Source: Archivesica marissinica (lineage: Eukaryota > Mollusca > Bivalvia > Venerida > Vesicomyidae). From it: a stretch of DNA of 64,000 nt. Position 1 is the stretch's first letter, and the number at the start of each line of letters is the position of its first letter. The DNA is taken from contig CM026386.1 of the NCBI GenBank assembly GCA_014843695.1, positions 91,637,389-91,701,388 on the forward strand, written 5' to 3'. Shown piece by piece: positions 48,522 to 60,302 of this stretch. The notes beneath the pieces are model-generated. The model made no database searches and was not told the origin of the DNA. It saw only the letters and a program-made list of their open reading frames with translations. A program made the translations under genes and the position numbers.

Positions 48522-49140
48522 CATTCTACGCTATCGGTAATATCTCTTGTGTTCATGTTATGATAAACATCATTCTACGCTATCGGTAATTATCTCGTTG
48601 GTGTTCATGTTATGATTAGAACACATGGCTGTGACCATAGTAACACTGGTTAATCCACTGACTGGATCATTCTACGCTATCTGTAAGTATCTCTTTGTTG
48701 TTCATGTTATGACTAGAACACATGGCTGTGACCATAGTAACGCTGGTTAATCCACTGACGGGATCATTCTACGCTATCTGTAAGTATCTCGTTGGTGTTC
48801 ATGTTATGACTAGAACACATGGCTGTGACCATAGTAACACTGGTTAATCCACTGACTGGATCATTCTACGCTATCGGTAATTATCTCGTTGGTGTTCATG
48901 TTATGACTAGAACACATGGCTGTGACCATAGTAACACTGGTTAATCCACTCACTGGATCATTCTACGCTATCGGTAATTATCTCTTTGTTGTTCATGTTA
49001 TGACTAGAACACATGGCTGTGACCATAGTAACACTGGTTAATCCACTCACTGGTTCATTCTACGCTATCTGTAAGTATCTCGTTGGTGTTCATGTTATGA
49101 CTAGAACACTGGATCATTCTTCTTTATGTGTAAGTATATC
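48522..49140 (+). repeat. 97-bp minisatellite made of exon 3' end + splice donor + intron start
   Basis: Full 97-base units start at 48571, 48668, 48765, 48862 and 48959. Shortened units lie at 48522, 49056 and 49115. Each holds an exon-like stretch ('AVTIVTLVNPLTGSFYAI' in frame), a donor-like site (CTATCTGTAAGTATC or CTATCGGTAATTATC) and ~30 bases of intron-like sequence ending TATGACTAGAACA. The exon-like part is related to the end of exon B. Confidence 0.9.
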
Positions 49141-49222
49141 TTTGCTGTTCACATATAATTTGAAAGCAACTATATGCAACACTAAGTTGGGCTGATCCAC
49201 TGACTTGATCATTATTACTATC

Positions 49223-49280
49223 GCTGCTGTCTTGTAGGTACGTCTATTCAGGCTGCTGTCTTGTAAGTACGTCTATTCAG
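49223..49280 (+). repeat. 29-bp tandem duplication containing a donor-like site
   Basis: GCTGCTGTCTTGTAAGTACG followed by TCTATTCAG occurs twice in tandem (49223-49251 with GTAGGTACG, 49252-49280 with GTAAGTACG). It lies a short way after the 97-bp array. Confidence 0.9.
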
Positions 49281-49599
49281 GCATGAATACTGTTGAAAAG
49301 CTCGTACATTTGGGTTATGAACTATATACAGTCACACCTGACATCACAAAACGTGGCTGCTTGGCACACTTGGTTGCTTAATATAGGACAAATGTATGGT
49401 AAAAGACTCTGGAAACTGACTGATTAATATAGGTTGGCTGCTTAATGGAGGAGAACACCAACACATGTTTGATTGTATATCTCTTAAGCACTGCATTGCC
49501 ACACATACGGTTGAGCTCATACACCTTGAGTATTCGTACATCCCTCCGCTCTATTACTCTTGGACCGCTGTAAGAATCTTACAATTACTTGACAGAACG

Positions 49600-52500
49600 T
49601 TGATGTGTTGTATGGATGTTGATGTGTTGTATGGATGTTGATGTGTTGTGTGTTGACGTGTTGTATGTTGATGTGTTGTATGTTGATGTGTTGTATGTAG
49701 ATGTGTTGTATATTGATGTGTTGTATGTTGATATTTAGATGTGTGATGCGTTGTATGTGGGTGTGTTGTATGTTGATGTGTTGTATATGGGTGTGTTTTA
49801 TATTGATGTGTTTTATGTTGATGTGTATATGTTGAGGTGTATATGTTGATCTGTGTGTTGTATGTTGAGGTGTATATTTTGATGGGTATATGTTGATGTA
49901 TATATGTTGATGTGTATATGTTGAGGTGTATATGTTGAGGTGTATATGTTGATATGTATATGATGATGTATATGTGTTGATGTGTATATGTTGATATGTA
50001 TATGATGATGTATATGTGTTGATGTGTATATGTTGATGTGCTGTATGTTCATGTATATTTGTTGATGTGGTGTATGTTGATGTGTATATGTTGATGTGTT
50101 GATGCGTATATGTTGATGTGTATATGTTGATGTATATGAGTTGATGTATATATGGTGATGTGTATATGTTGATGTGTATATGTTGATGTGTTGATGCGTA
50201 TATGTTGATGTGTTGATGTGTATATGTTGATGTGTATATGTTGATGTGTATATGTTGATGTATATGAGTTTATGTGTATATGTTGATGTATGTATGTTGA
50301 TATGTATATGATGATGTATATGTGTTGATGTATATATGTTGATGTATATATGTTGATGTATATATGTTGATGCGTATATGTTGATGTGTATATGTTGATG
50401 TTTGTATGTTGATGTGTATATCTTGATGCGTATATGTTGATGTGTATATGTTGATGTGTATATGTTGATGTGTGTATGATGATGTGTATATGTTGATGTG
50501 TTGTATGTTGATGTGTTGTATATTGATGTGTTGTATGTTGATGTGTTGTATGTTGATGTGTTGTATGTTGATGTGTATATGTTGATATGGTGTATGTTGT
50601 ATGTTGATGTGTTGTATGTTGATGTGTATATGTTGATGTGTGTATGATGATGTGTATATGTTGATGTGTGTATGATGATGTTTATATGTTGATGTGTGCA
50701 TGATGATGGGTATATGTTAATGTGTATATGTTGATGTGTATATGTTGATGTGTGTATGATGATGTGTATATGTTGATGTGTTGTATGTTGATGTGTTGTA
50801 TATTGATGTGTTGTATGTTGATGTGTATATGTTGATGTGTGTACGATGATGTGTATATGTTGATGTGTTGTATGTTGATGTATTGTATGTTGATGTGTTG
50901 TATGTTGATATGTTGTATGTTGATGTGTTGTATGTTGATGTGTTATATGTTGATATGGTGTGTGTTGTATGTTGATGTGTTGTATGTTGATGTGTATATG
51001 TTGATGTGTGTATGATGATGTGTATATGTTGATGTGTGTATGATGATGTTTATATGTTGATGTGTGCATGATGATGTGTATATGTTGATGTGTTGTATGT
51101 TGATGTGTTGTATGTTGATATGTTGTATGTTGTATGTTGATGTGTTGTATGTTAGTGATGTATTGTATGTTGATATGTTGTATGTTGATGTATTGTATGT
51201 TGATGTGTTTATGTTGATGTGTTGTATGTTGATGTGTTGTATGAGAGTGTATTTTATGTTGATATGTTGCATGTTGATGTGTTGTATGTTGATGTATTGT
51301 ATGTTAGTGTATTGTATGTTGATGTGTTGTATGTTGATGTATTGTATGTTGATGTGTTGTATGTTGATGTGTTGTATGTTGATGTATTGTATGTTGATGT
51401 GTTGTATGTTGATGTGTTGCGTGTTGATGTGTTGTGTGTTGGTGTATTGTATGTTGATGTGTTGTATGTTGATGTGTTGTATGTTGATGTATTGTATGTT
51501 AGTGTGTTGTATGTTGATGTGTTGTATGTTAATGTTTTGCATGTTTGTGTGTTGTATGTTAGTGTTTTGTTAGTTGATGTATTGTATGTTAGTATTGTAT
51601 GTTGATGTGTTGTATGTTGATGTATTGTATGTTGATGTGTTGTATGTTGATGTGTTGTATGTTGATGTATTGTATGTTGATGTGTTGTATGTTGGTGTGT
51701 TGTATGTTGATGTATTGTATGTTGATGTGTTGTATGTTGATGTGTTGTATGTTGATGTGTTGTGTGTTGGTGTATTTTATGTTGATGTGTTGTATGTTGA
51801 TGTGTTGTATGTTGATGTATTGTATGTTAGTGTATTGTATGTTCATGTGTTGTATGTTAATGTATTGTATGTTGATATGTTGTATGTTGATGTATTGTGT
51901 GTTGATGTGTTGTATGTTGATGTGTTGTATGTTGATGTATTGTATGTTGATGTGTTGTATATTGATGTGTTGTGTGTTGATGTGTTGTGTGTTGGTGTAT
52001 TGTATGTTGATGTGTTGTATGTTGATGTGTTGTATGTTGATGTATTGTATGTTAGTGTGTTGTATGTTGATGTGTTGTATGTTAATGTTTTGCATGTTTG
52101 TGTGTTGTATGTTAGTGTTTTGTATGTTGATGTGTTGTATGTTAATGTGTTGTATGTTGATGTATTGTATGTTAGTGTATTGTATGTTGATGTGTTGTAT
52201 GTTGATGTATTGTATGTTGATGTGTTGTATGTTGGTGTGTTGTATGTTGATGTGTTGTATGTTGATGTGTTGTATGTTGATGTATTGTATGTTAGTGTAT
52301 TGTATGTTGATGTGTTGTATGTTGATGTGTTGTATGTTGATGTGTTGTATGTTGGTGTGTTGTATGTTGATGTATTGTATGTTAGTGTATTGTATGTTGA
52401 TGTGTTGTATGTTGATATATTGTATGTTGATGTGTTGTATCTTGGTGTTTTGTATGTTGATGTGTTGTATGTTAATGTGTTGTATGTTGATATATTGTAT

Positions 52501-53680
52501 GTTAGTGTATTGTATGTTGATGTGTTGTATGTTGATGTGTTGTATGTTGATGTGTTGTATGTTGGTGTGTTGTATGTTGATGTATTGTATGTTGATGTGT
52601 TGTATGTTGATGTGTTGTATGTTGATGTGTTGTATGTTGATGTATTGTATGTTAGTGTATTGTATGTTGATGTGTTGTATGTTGATGTATTGTATGTTGA
52701 TATGTTGTATGTTGATGTGTTGTATGTTGATGTGTTGTATGTTGATGTGTTGTATGTTGGTGTATTGTATGTTGATGTGTTGTATGTTGATGTGTTGTAT
52801 GGTGATGTATTGTATGTTAGTGTATTGTATGTTGATGTGCTGTATGTTGGTGTATTGTATGTTGATGTGTTGTATGTTGATGTGCTGTATGTTGGTGTAT
52901 TGTATGTTAGTGTGTTGTATGTTAGTGTGTTGTATGTTGATGTGTTTTATGTTAATGTGTTGTATGTTGATGTGTTGTATGTTAATGTTTTGCATGTTTG
53001 TGTGTTGTATGTTTGTGTTTTGTATGTTGATGTGTTGTATGTTAATGTTTTGTATGTTGATGTGTTGTATGTTGATGTGTTGTATGTTGATGTGTTGTAT
53101 GTTGATGTATTGTATGTTAGTGTATTGTATGTTGATGTGTTGTATGTTGATGTATTGTATGTTGATATGTTGCATGTTGATGTGGTTGATGTTGATGTAT
53201 TGTATGTTGATGTGTTGTATGTTGATGTGTTGTATGTTGATGTGCTGTGTGTTGGGTATTGTATGTTGATGTGTTGTATGTTGATGTGTTGTATGTTGAT
53301 GTATGTATGTTAGTGTATTGTATGTATGTGTGATGTTGATGGTTGATGTGTGTGTATGTTGATGTGTTGTATGTTGATGTATTGTATGTTGTTGTTGTAT
53401 GTTATGTGTGTATGTTGATGTTTGTGTATGCATGTTGGTGTGTTGTATGTTGATTATTGTATGTTAGTTTATTGTATGTTGATGTGTTGTATGTTGATAT
53501 ATTGTATGTCGATGTGTTGTATGTTGATGTGTTGTATGTTGATGTATTGTATGTTGATGTATTGTATGTTGATGTGTTGTATGTTGATGTATTGTATGTT
53601 GATGTGTTGTATGTTGATGTGTTGTATGTTTATGTGTTGTATGTTAGTGTATTTTATGTTGATGTGTTGTATGTTGGTGG
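49600..53680. repeat. 4.1-kb 14/15-bp minisatellite, strand-asymmetric (T/G-rich on +)
   Basis: From 49600 to about 51080, 14-base (GTGTATATGTTGAT) and 15-base (GTGTTGTATGTTGAT) units are mixed. From about 51080 to 53680 nearly all units are 15 bases, with exact register for ~1.5 kb (51720-53250). Cytosine is almost absent from the + strand. Because 15 is divisible by 3 and the unit lacks stops in several frames, open frames of 579 and 556 codons (+) and 614 codons (-) arise ('LYVDV' and 'HINIQ' repeats). I do not regard them as genes. A variant block (AATGTTTTGCATGTTTGTGT) recurs at about 51531, 52083 and 52983, showing higher-order duplication. Confidence 0.97.
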
Positions 53681-53689
53681 TAGTGCCTG

Positions 53690-54970
53690 TGTAATGAGAA
53701 TCTTTCCACATATATAGTTCATTTTGCACAATGTTATGTACATGTAAAACATTTAGACTCTACTGTAGTCCACAAACTGCTAAATATATGTACCATTTGA
53801 AAAGAAATACTATTCTGACTCGATATACGTGTTTTATTAGTAGCTCTGCAAGGAAATTATTATTTCATTCCGGTTTGATGTTTTGTTTTTGTCTGCCCTG
53901 TCCTGCCTAGTCCCGTGTTTGATGGACGCGATCCGCCATGGCCTATGACTAGTCCAATAACGTTTGATGATAATCGCATAATCGCGTAATAGTGGTATGA
54001 TAACAAACTGTTGAGTAGCACTATGCTATGCTAGCGTGTGTGGGGCTGCGAATTTGATTTAGTGAACAAGAATTATTCTTTAACTATAATTACCTAAATG
54101 CCATCTCAGATATGTTATTAATATATATGCCACCAACTAGTTTGATTACGACTGCTTCCACTGTACACATGAACATATTATGCAGTCTTGTTTGAACAAC
54201 GTGTTTACAAACTGAATCGTTTTGTGTGTTTTGCAATCTATAAACATGAACGCCACTGGAAAACTTCCAGGTCCTCTTGTATTTTAATATGACAAGGTCA
54301 CAAGCTTTGCATCTATGCAACAAGGTAACAACGAGTGGCTGCTATAAACTATTATTCGAACATTTCTTTCATTATTTCAATTTTTTAAGAACATGGAAAC
54401 AACTTGACACTAATTCCTAGGGGGCAAACATACTATTAGAAGTGGAACTTCTGACATTTTACTTTGATAACTTCTGTAGTTTGTGATCGGAGTTTTTTTA
54501 ATAATTAGTAGAGACACTTGTGACAAACTACTTAACACCACATTCGAATAGGGCGTGTACAATCTGATCATTAACCTGGCTGAATGTTACACTTCTTTCT
54601 CTGGTAACATTGCGCGCGGAGATGACTGAATATATCTATATTATGAGTTGCATAATAACATGTCTAGGTTGGTTTGAACAATTGACCACTATTCACATTA
54701 TATACATAATGATTGTGTTGACACCTGACAATCTAAGGAGGTTGTACTTGAAAATGGTGGCAACTGGCTGTCATGAGATATCAGGTTGCAATGATGAGAG
54801 GCCGATTATTTCAGATTACTGTATGATCAGGTTGGCATTGTTGGTAATTTCCACCTTACCAAGAACACCAGTGTTTGCATGTGATATCAGTTGAACAAGA
54901 TTGCATGCAGTTGTTGACTTGTATTTATTTTATATTAGTGTTTGAACACAATACCGACTTTTATTTCTGT
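53690..54970. other. Presumed intron, no gene recognised
   Basis: Unique-looking AT-rich sequence between the 15-bp array and the next Ig-type exons. Confidence 0.4.
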
Positions 54971-54977
54971 ATTTTAG

Positions 54978-55161
54978 CCACCTCGCATAGGCGTATTATC
55001 CATTGTATGCATTCAGCATTTAAAAACGCTTGTATGCCTTTACAAACGGTTCATGATACGTGCTGTGATAACGAATACCAGACTGTGTGTGTACTAGTTA
55101 TGTCACATGGAGAATACCCTGCACACACTGCTTGGTACACGGTCATTGTAGTTAACCAATC
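54978..55161 (+). CDS. Doubtful Ig-related exon, no donor found
   Basis: Acceptor CTGTATTTTAG ends at 54977. In phase 1 the interval reads 'TSHRRIIHCMHSAFKNACM' and then 'CCDNEYQTVCVLVMSHGEYP' and 'AWYTVIVVNQS' before TGA 55162-55164. The rhythm resembles exon B ('...YYKCVWSSS...YTYSVVV'). It lies 65 bases before the acceptor of Ig exon C. There is no GT donor before the stop, so it is a decayed exon or a false positive. Confidence 0.3.
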
Positions 55162-55226
55162 TTGAGAACAGATATACAGGTCATTAACTAGGTGGAAGTC
55201 GTATAAAATATGTCCTTATGTTTCAG

Positions 55227-55574
55227 CCACACCACAGATTCCTGTTATTGCCAACATACAAATACTTGATGATAATCGCGAGGTTATCTATGGTACTGAA
55301 GGTCAATCACTGATAATACAATGTACATCAAGTGGAGGTTACCCCACGCAAACTGTTGTCTTGTACAAGAGCAGAGTATCTACATCCAACACACTGGTTA
55401 CAAAGGATGCAGGGATGTTGCAGAATAATAGCACGTACACTGTCATACTACTACATATATTGACGACTACATCATCAGATGACAGAGAAACCTACATATG
55501 TAGATCATATTACCCGCAGGCTGATGCTGCTAATACAGGATCGAAAACTAAGAGTGTCATACTTTATCTATCGT
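55227..55574 (+). CDS. Immunoglobulin-like domain exon C (partial gene, phase 1-1)
   Basis: TATGTTTCAG ends at 55226 and the donor GTAAGT starts at 55575. It is 348 bases, phase 1 at both ends. The translation has 'EGQSLIIQCTSSGGYPTQTV' with Cys32 and 'DDRETYICRSYYPQ' with Cys91, spaced as in C2-type Ig folds, and an NxS glycosylation site ('NNS'). The core Trp is replaced by an aliphatic residue. It probably forms an extracellular Ig domain. The donor region has been amplified directly downstream (55565-56351). The frame runs past the donor for about 80 codons into the array, so intron retention would extend the protein before a stop at 55802-55804. Confidence 0.8.
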
Positions 55575-56351
55575 GTAAGTATCGTTGGTACATTTCATAT
55601 GTTATATATCGTGTACGTATCTTTGGTACATGTCATATGTTATCTATATTGGAAGTTTCTTTGGTACATGTCAAATGTTATCTATCGTGTAAGTATCTTT
55701 GGTACATGTCATATGTTATCTATCGTATACGTATATTTGTACAGGTCATATGTTATCTATCGTATACGTATCTTTATACATGTCATATGTTATCTATCGT
55801 GTAAGTATCTTTGTACATGTCATATGTTATCTATCGTGTAAGTATCTTTGTACATGTCATATGTTATCTATATTGTAAGTATATTTGTACATGTCATATG
55901 TTATCTATCGTGTAAGTATCTTTGTACATGTCATATGTTATCTATCGTGTAAGTATCTTTGGTACATGTCATATGTTATCTATCGTGTAAGTATCTTTGT
56001 ACATGTCATATGTTATCTATGTTGTAAGTATCTTTGTACATGTCATATGTTATATATCGTGTACGTATCTTTGGTACATGTCATATGTTATCTATATTGT
56101 AAGTATCTTTGTACATGTCATATGTTATCTATATTGTAAGTATCTTTTTACATGTCATATGTTATCTATCGTGTAAGTATCTTTGGTACATGCCATATGT
56201 TATCTATCGTGTAAGTATCTTTGGTACCTGTCATATGTTATCTATACTGTAGGTATCTTTGTACATGTCATATGTTATCTATAGTGTAAGTATGTTTGGT
56301 ACCTGTCATATGTTATCTATAGTGTAAGTATGTTTGGTACCTGTCATATAT
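55565..56351 (+). repeat. 37/38-bp minisatellite, ~21 units, each with a splice-donor-like site
   Basis: The unit TATCTATCGTGTAAGTATCT followed by TTGGTACATGTCATATGT begins inside Ig exon C (55565) and repeats to 56351. Most units keep GTAAGTAT. Variants are GTACGTAT, ATACGTAT, GGAAGTTT and GTAGGTAT. Units of 38 bases (GGTACATG) and 37 bases (GTACATG) are interspersed. The first unit includes the real exon end and donor. Confidence 0.95.
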
Positions 56352-56697
56352 TATCTTTGTATACTTAAACATATGTTGTTAAATACCAACACAACACACT
56401 CCAGAATTAGTTCAATCGGTAAATGTAAAGTTATGCAGCAATTGGATTATGTAGATCACAAGATCAGGTTAATTCCAGAAAACCTCACATGTAGCAAATG
56501 TAACTCAAGATTGGACTTGTTCAATTGTGTTATAGCCCTTGATAATGTTGTTGATATTACTCTAACACTGTCAGAAATAATTTAAGAAACATTTAAACAT
56601 GTAAAGGTGTATCAGTTATAATTAATTAAACCTTCATATCTTGTCAATGTATGCTGAAAACGTTCTGAAGCTTGAAGCAATTAAATATTATAATATA

Positions 56698-58210
56698 CTG
56701 AGTCAAAAAAGAAACGATACCTGGTGTTTATGTGTCTATAATTTCAACATTTATTAAGAAAATTCTTTGAAAATTCATAAGATGATAGTCCAACATGTTT
56801 GAAAGAGAAGCACATAAAGCATATTGAGCCTCCGAAACTGTCTGCTGCGTGATGACGTAATTCATCGGACAGGGGTCTAATGGAGTTTTCACACAGACGT
56901 CAATACCGAGTATGGGCACCATTTGCGTCTCTCACTGCAATGCACCGCCGTCGCATCGAACGGAAGGGTGTCTGAATCTCTTGCTGGTCAATATGTGTCC
57001 ACTCCTGACGCAAAACATCCCTCAGTTGGTTTAACGTTACCGGCTGACGTCGTCTGACGCGGCGGTCTAACGTATCCCACAAATGTTCTAGGGGTGACAA
57101 GTCTGGTGACAAAGCAGGCCACGACAGGGTTTCAATATTGTTCTGCTCCAATCATGTGGTGGAAATCCGAGCAGTATGACACCTGGCGTTGTCCTGTTGG
57201 AACAATGTGACGTTTCTGTTGGCGTTAAAGAACGGCACAACAACTGGCGCAAGGATCTCATCACAGTACCGCTGGGCGTTTAGGTTCCCGTCCACCACTA
57301 ACAGTTCAGTGCGACTGCCGAAGGTGATACCGCCCCACGCCATAACGCTTCCGCCCCCGAACAGATCGACCTGACGTACACATGCGTCGGCGTAACGTTC
57401 ACCGCGTCTGCGATATACCCGCTCTCTGCCATCCGCTCGACGCAAACAGAACCGCGATTCATCGCTAAACATCACCGAATTCTACTGTAACCAAGTCCAG
57501 CGAGCACGTTCCGTCGTCCATTCCCGCCATACGTCACGGTGACGTCGTGTCAGGATGGGTCCAACGTATGGCCGATATGCACGAATGCCACGTTCACCGA
57601 GCCGGTTCCTGACTGTTTGTGCACTGATGCGATTGTTGGTCATCCCAGGAGTAACGGCAGCTGTGTGCGTAGCAGGTAGGAACCGGTCACGTAAATGTGA
57701 CGTCCGAATGTGACGGTCCTGTTCACGCGACGTCACACGTGGTCGACCAGATCTTGGACGGTCGTCCACCGATCCATGTGTTCGATAACGTCGAAGTAGA
57801 CGTGTTATCGTGATCCGCGTAACCCCGAGTCGATTTGCGACGTCACGCTGACGTAAACCGCCGTCAATCATGCCAATGGCACGCATTTTCTGATTGCGGT
57901 TTATCCTAGGCATTTTGTTAGAGGTAACAATGGGTATGTAAGGTGTTTTTCCTCGGTGATAATGCAATACCAGTACAATAAACTGGTGTTCCGATTTGTA
58001 CATGTGCAGGAAGTTGTCTTTGTTGAGGAGCACGTGCAAATCGGAAATTCGGCGTTCCAGGATTATCGGATGTTTATTTACCTGTGTTTATGGTTGGCTG
58101 ACGTTGCAATAAGATACCCGGTACTGATACGTAATAATATATTAAACCTTTCTATGGTTTTATCCGTTTTACGTCATTTTTAGTTTGGTATCGTTTCTTT
58201 TTTGACTCAG
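56698..58210 (-). mobile_element. Tc1/mariner-type DNA transposon, copy 2 (1513 bp, full length)
   Basis: Termini CTGAGTCAAAAAAGAAACGA and TCGTTTCTTTTTTGACTCAG form near-perfect inverted repeats, flanked by TA at 56696-97 and 58211-12. Apart from scattered substitutions and the 97-base block lost from copy 1, it is collinear with 18525-19940, in the same orientation and about 38 kb away. Confidence 0.95.
56900..57913 (-). pseudogene. Tc1-like DD34E transposase, full length with two nonsense codons
   Basis: From ATG 57913 to TGA 56900-56902 the frame is continuous (338 codons) except for TAG at 57482-57484 and TGA at 57152-57154. Domains: HTH ('RQRDVANRLGVTRITITRLL'), GRPR-like 'SGRPRV', second HTH, then 'NSVMFSDESRF' (first Asp), 'LFQQDNARCHTA' (second Asp) and 'SPDLSPLEHLWD' (Glu), with 34 residues between the last two. 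The length is normal for Tc1 transposases. The TAG replaces a Trp codon that copy 1 retains, and the TGA replaces a TTA Leu codon in copy 1, so copy 2 is inactivated by point changes only. Confidence 0.92.
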
Positions 58211-59100
58211 TATACATGTATGCTACTTTTGGACAATATTACTGGTGGTTGACCTGGTATAATAACATTTCCTATCTATTCAATGCTCAGGGCTTAATTA
58301 GACATGACGATATTAATCACTATGATATACTATTTACAACAAATTGTTTGCTAAACTCGATCTCTGTTACTCTGCCATTTGTCAAATCAGTAAAGACTAA
58401 TATTTCTCTTCAAAGTACTTCGAGAAGTGTGTGAAACTTGAACAATTCGTATAGGTAATTGTTGTCATGGTTTCTGTGGTAAGGTTACGGTCATTATAAT
58501 AAAAACCTCCCCTGTAATAGACTTTGTGAAGGATGAAACATTTAATCATTGTTGTCTTATTGTTATAGATCAACATCAAGTAGACAAGTGCATATTGTAC
58601 TTGACAATATAACACATTCCATATGCCTTAAATCCTCCCCCAGTTTGCATTCTAGTGATTTGAGACTATGTACACATCGTTCATACCAAGCAGACAAGCG
58701 CGTTTTATCGAGTGATGTCCGATCACATGTTCGTGTCGTTTGCCCTGTTTTGTACTTCACTATAATAGCATACAGAACATTCAACTTTGTGGCATCTAAT
58801 CCTCTTTCCGTTCTCGTAAAATTCGAATGAAACGTGGAATCCATCATTAAGATCATGTATGCAATAGCATATTGTCGGGATATTCATGTTCGATAGCGTC
58901 TTCTCGAGTTCTACCCCCTTTTGTATTTAACTCTTGAACTGAGACTAAGAATATGTTGTCAACATTAATACACGGGACAAATGCATACTCATATCATCGG
59001 GACTTTCAGATATGATCAATAGTATAGGAATTATGCCTCATTTTGTAAACGAGTGGAGACTGTTTATGCATCTTTGTTATTAAGTAGCGAACTGTACTTT
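58211..59100. other. No gene recognised
   Basis: A frame to TGA 58828-58830 after an acceptor-like TGTTATAG (58568) ends 'ASNPLSVLVKFE' and faintly resembles the end of an Ig exon, but phase and Ig core do not fit. Confidence 0.4.
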
Positions 59101-59102
59101 GA

Positions 59103-60093
59103 TCTCACTTTCGGAACTGTCAGTTTCAGGACTGTCACTTGTCACTTTCATGACTGTCACTTTCGGGAATGTCACTTTCGGGAATGTCACTTTCATGACT
59201 GTCACTTTCGATACTCTCACTTTCGGGACTGTCACTTGTCACGTTCATGACTGTCACTATCGGGACTGGCACTTCACACTTTCGGGACTGTCACTTTCAA
59301 GATTGTCACTTTCGGGACTGTCACTTTCAAGATTGTCACTTTCAGGACTGTCACTTTCGGGACTCTCACTTTCGGGACTCTCACTTTCGGGACTGTCACT
59401 TGTCATTTTCAGGAATGTCACTTTCGGATCTGTCACTTTCATGAATGTCACTTTCTGGACTGTCACTTTCGGGACTGTCACTTGTCACTTTCATGAATGT
59501 CACTTTCAAGATTGTCACATTCGGCACTGTCATTTTCAGGATTGTCACTTTCAGGAATGTCACTTTCAGGACTGTCACTTTCAGGACTGTCACTTTCATG
59601 ACTGTCACTTTCAGGAATGCCACTTCCGGGACTGTCACTTTCATGACTGTCACTTTCGGGACTGTCAGTTTCGAAACTTTCACGTTCCATTAATGTCACT
59701 TTCATGACTGTCACTTTCAAGATTGTCACTTTCATGACTGTCACTTTCGGGACTGTCATTTTCAGGATTGTCATTTTCAGGATTGTCACTTTCAGGAATG
59801 TCACTTTCAGGACTGTCACTTTCGGGAATGTCACTTTCAGGACTGTCACTTTCAGGAATTTCACTTTCATGACTTTCACTTTCGGGACTGTCACTTTCGG
59901 AACTGTCACATTCCATGAATGTCACTTTCGGGACTGTCACTTTCGGGACTGTCACTTGTCATTTCATGGCTGTCACTTTCAGGATTGTCACTTCGACTTC
60001 ACTTTCGGACGGGATTGTCACTTGTCATTTTCATGACCGTCACGTTCGGGACTGGCACTTGTCACTTTCATGACTGTCACATTCGGGACTGTT
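59103..60093. repeat. 15-bp minisatellite, ~65 units
   Basis: The unit TTTCGGGACTGTCAC (variants TTTCAGGAATGTCAC, TTTCATGACTGTCAC, TTTCAAGATTGTCAC) repeats across about 1 kb, ending ~210 bases before Ig exon D. As 15 is a multiple of 3, several stop-free frames exist on both strands ('FRDCH', 'LSGLS', 'ESDSP' repeats, up to 202 codons), which I treat as artefacts of the repeat. Confidence 0.95.
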
Positions 60094-60302
60094 AATCACG
60101 ATAGAGCATATTTTACAGTATATATAAACCATCATGTAATCTTGTATTTTGTGCAATATGGTGTTGTTCTTATCTTTCAATTTAGTTTGAACTGCTGACA
60201 ACTAATTCAGGTGGATAATTTAAAAGGCCTCTTGTTTGCACTGCAACGTTATGTTGTTTATGTTTACAAACAGTATATTGACACTGTTATTATTTATTAC
60301 AG

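Noticed and set aside
49813..51542. Open frames of 418 and 199 codons (-) rich in His/Thr/Tyr and Ile/Asn/Gln
   Set aside because: Same array; three 14-bp units make 42 bases, which also keeps a frame open. No domain.
51574..53433. Very long open frames of 579 and 556 codons (+) and 614 codons (-)
   Set aside because: They lie wholly in the 15-bp array. A period divisible by 3 without stops keeps several frames open on both strands, and no non-repeat coding sequence is attached.
58569..58830. Possible Ig exon ending NPLSVLVKFE
   Set aside because: Acceptor phase does not match the 1-1 Ig exons, the Ig Cys/Trp core is absent, and a stop stands where a donor would be.
59053..60036. Several 65-202-codon frames on both strands (FRDCH, LSGLS, ESDSP repeats)
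   Set aside because: By-products of the 15-bp minisatellite.
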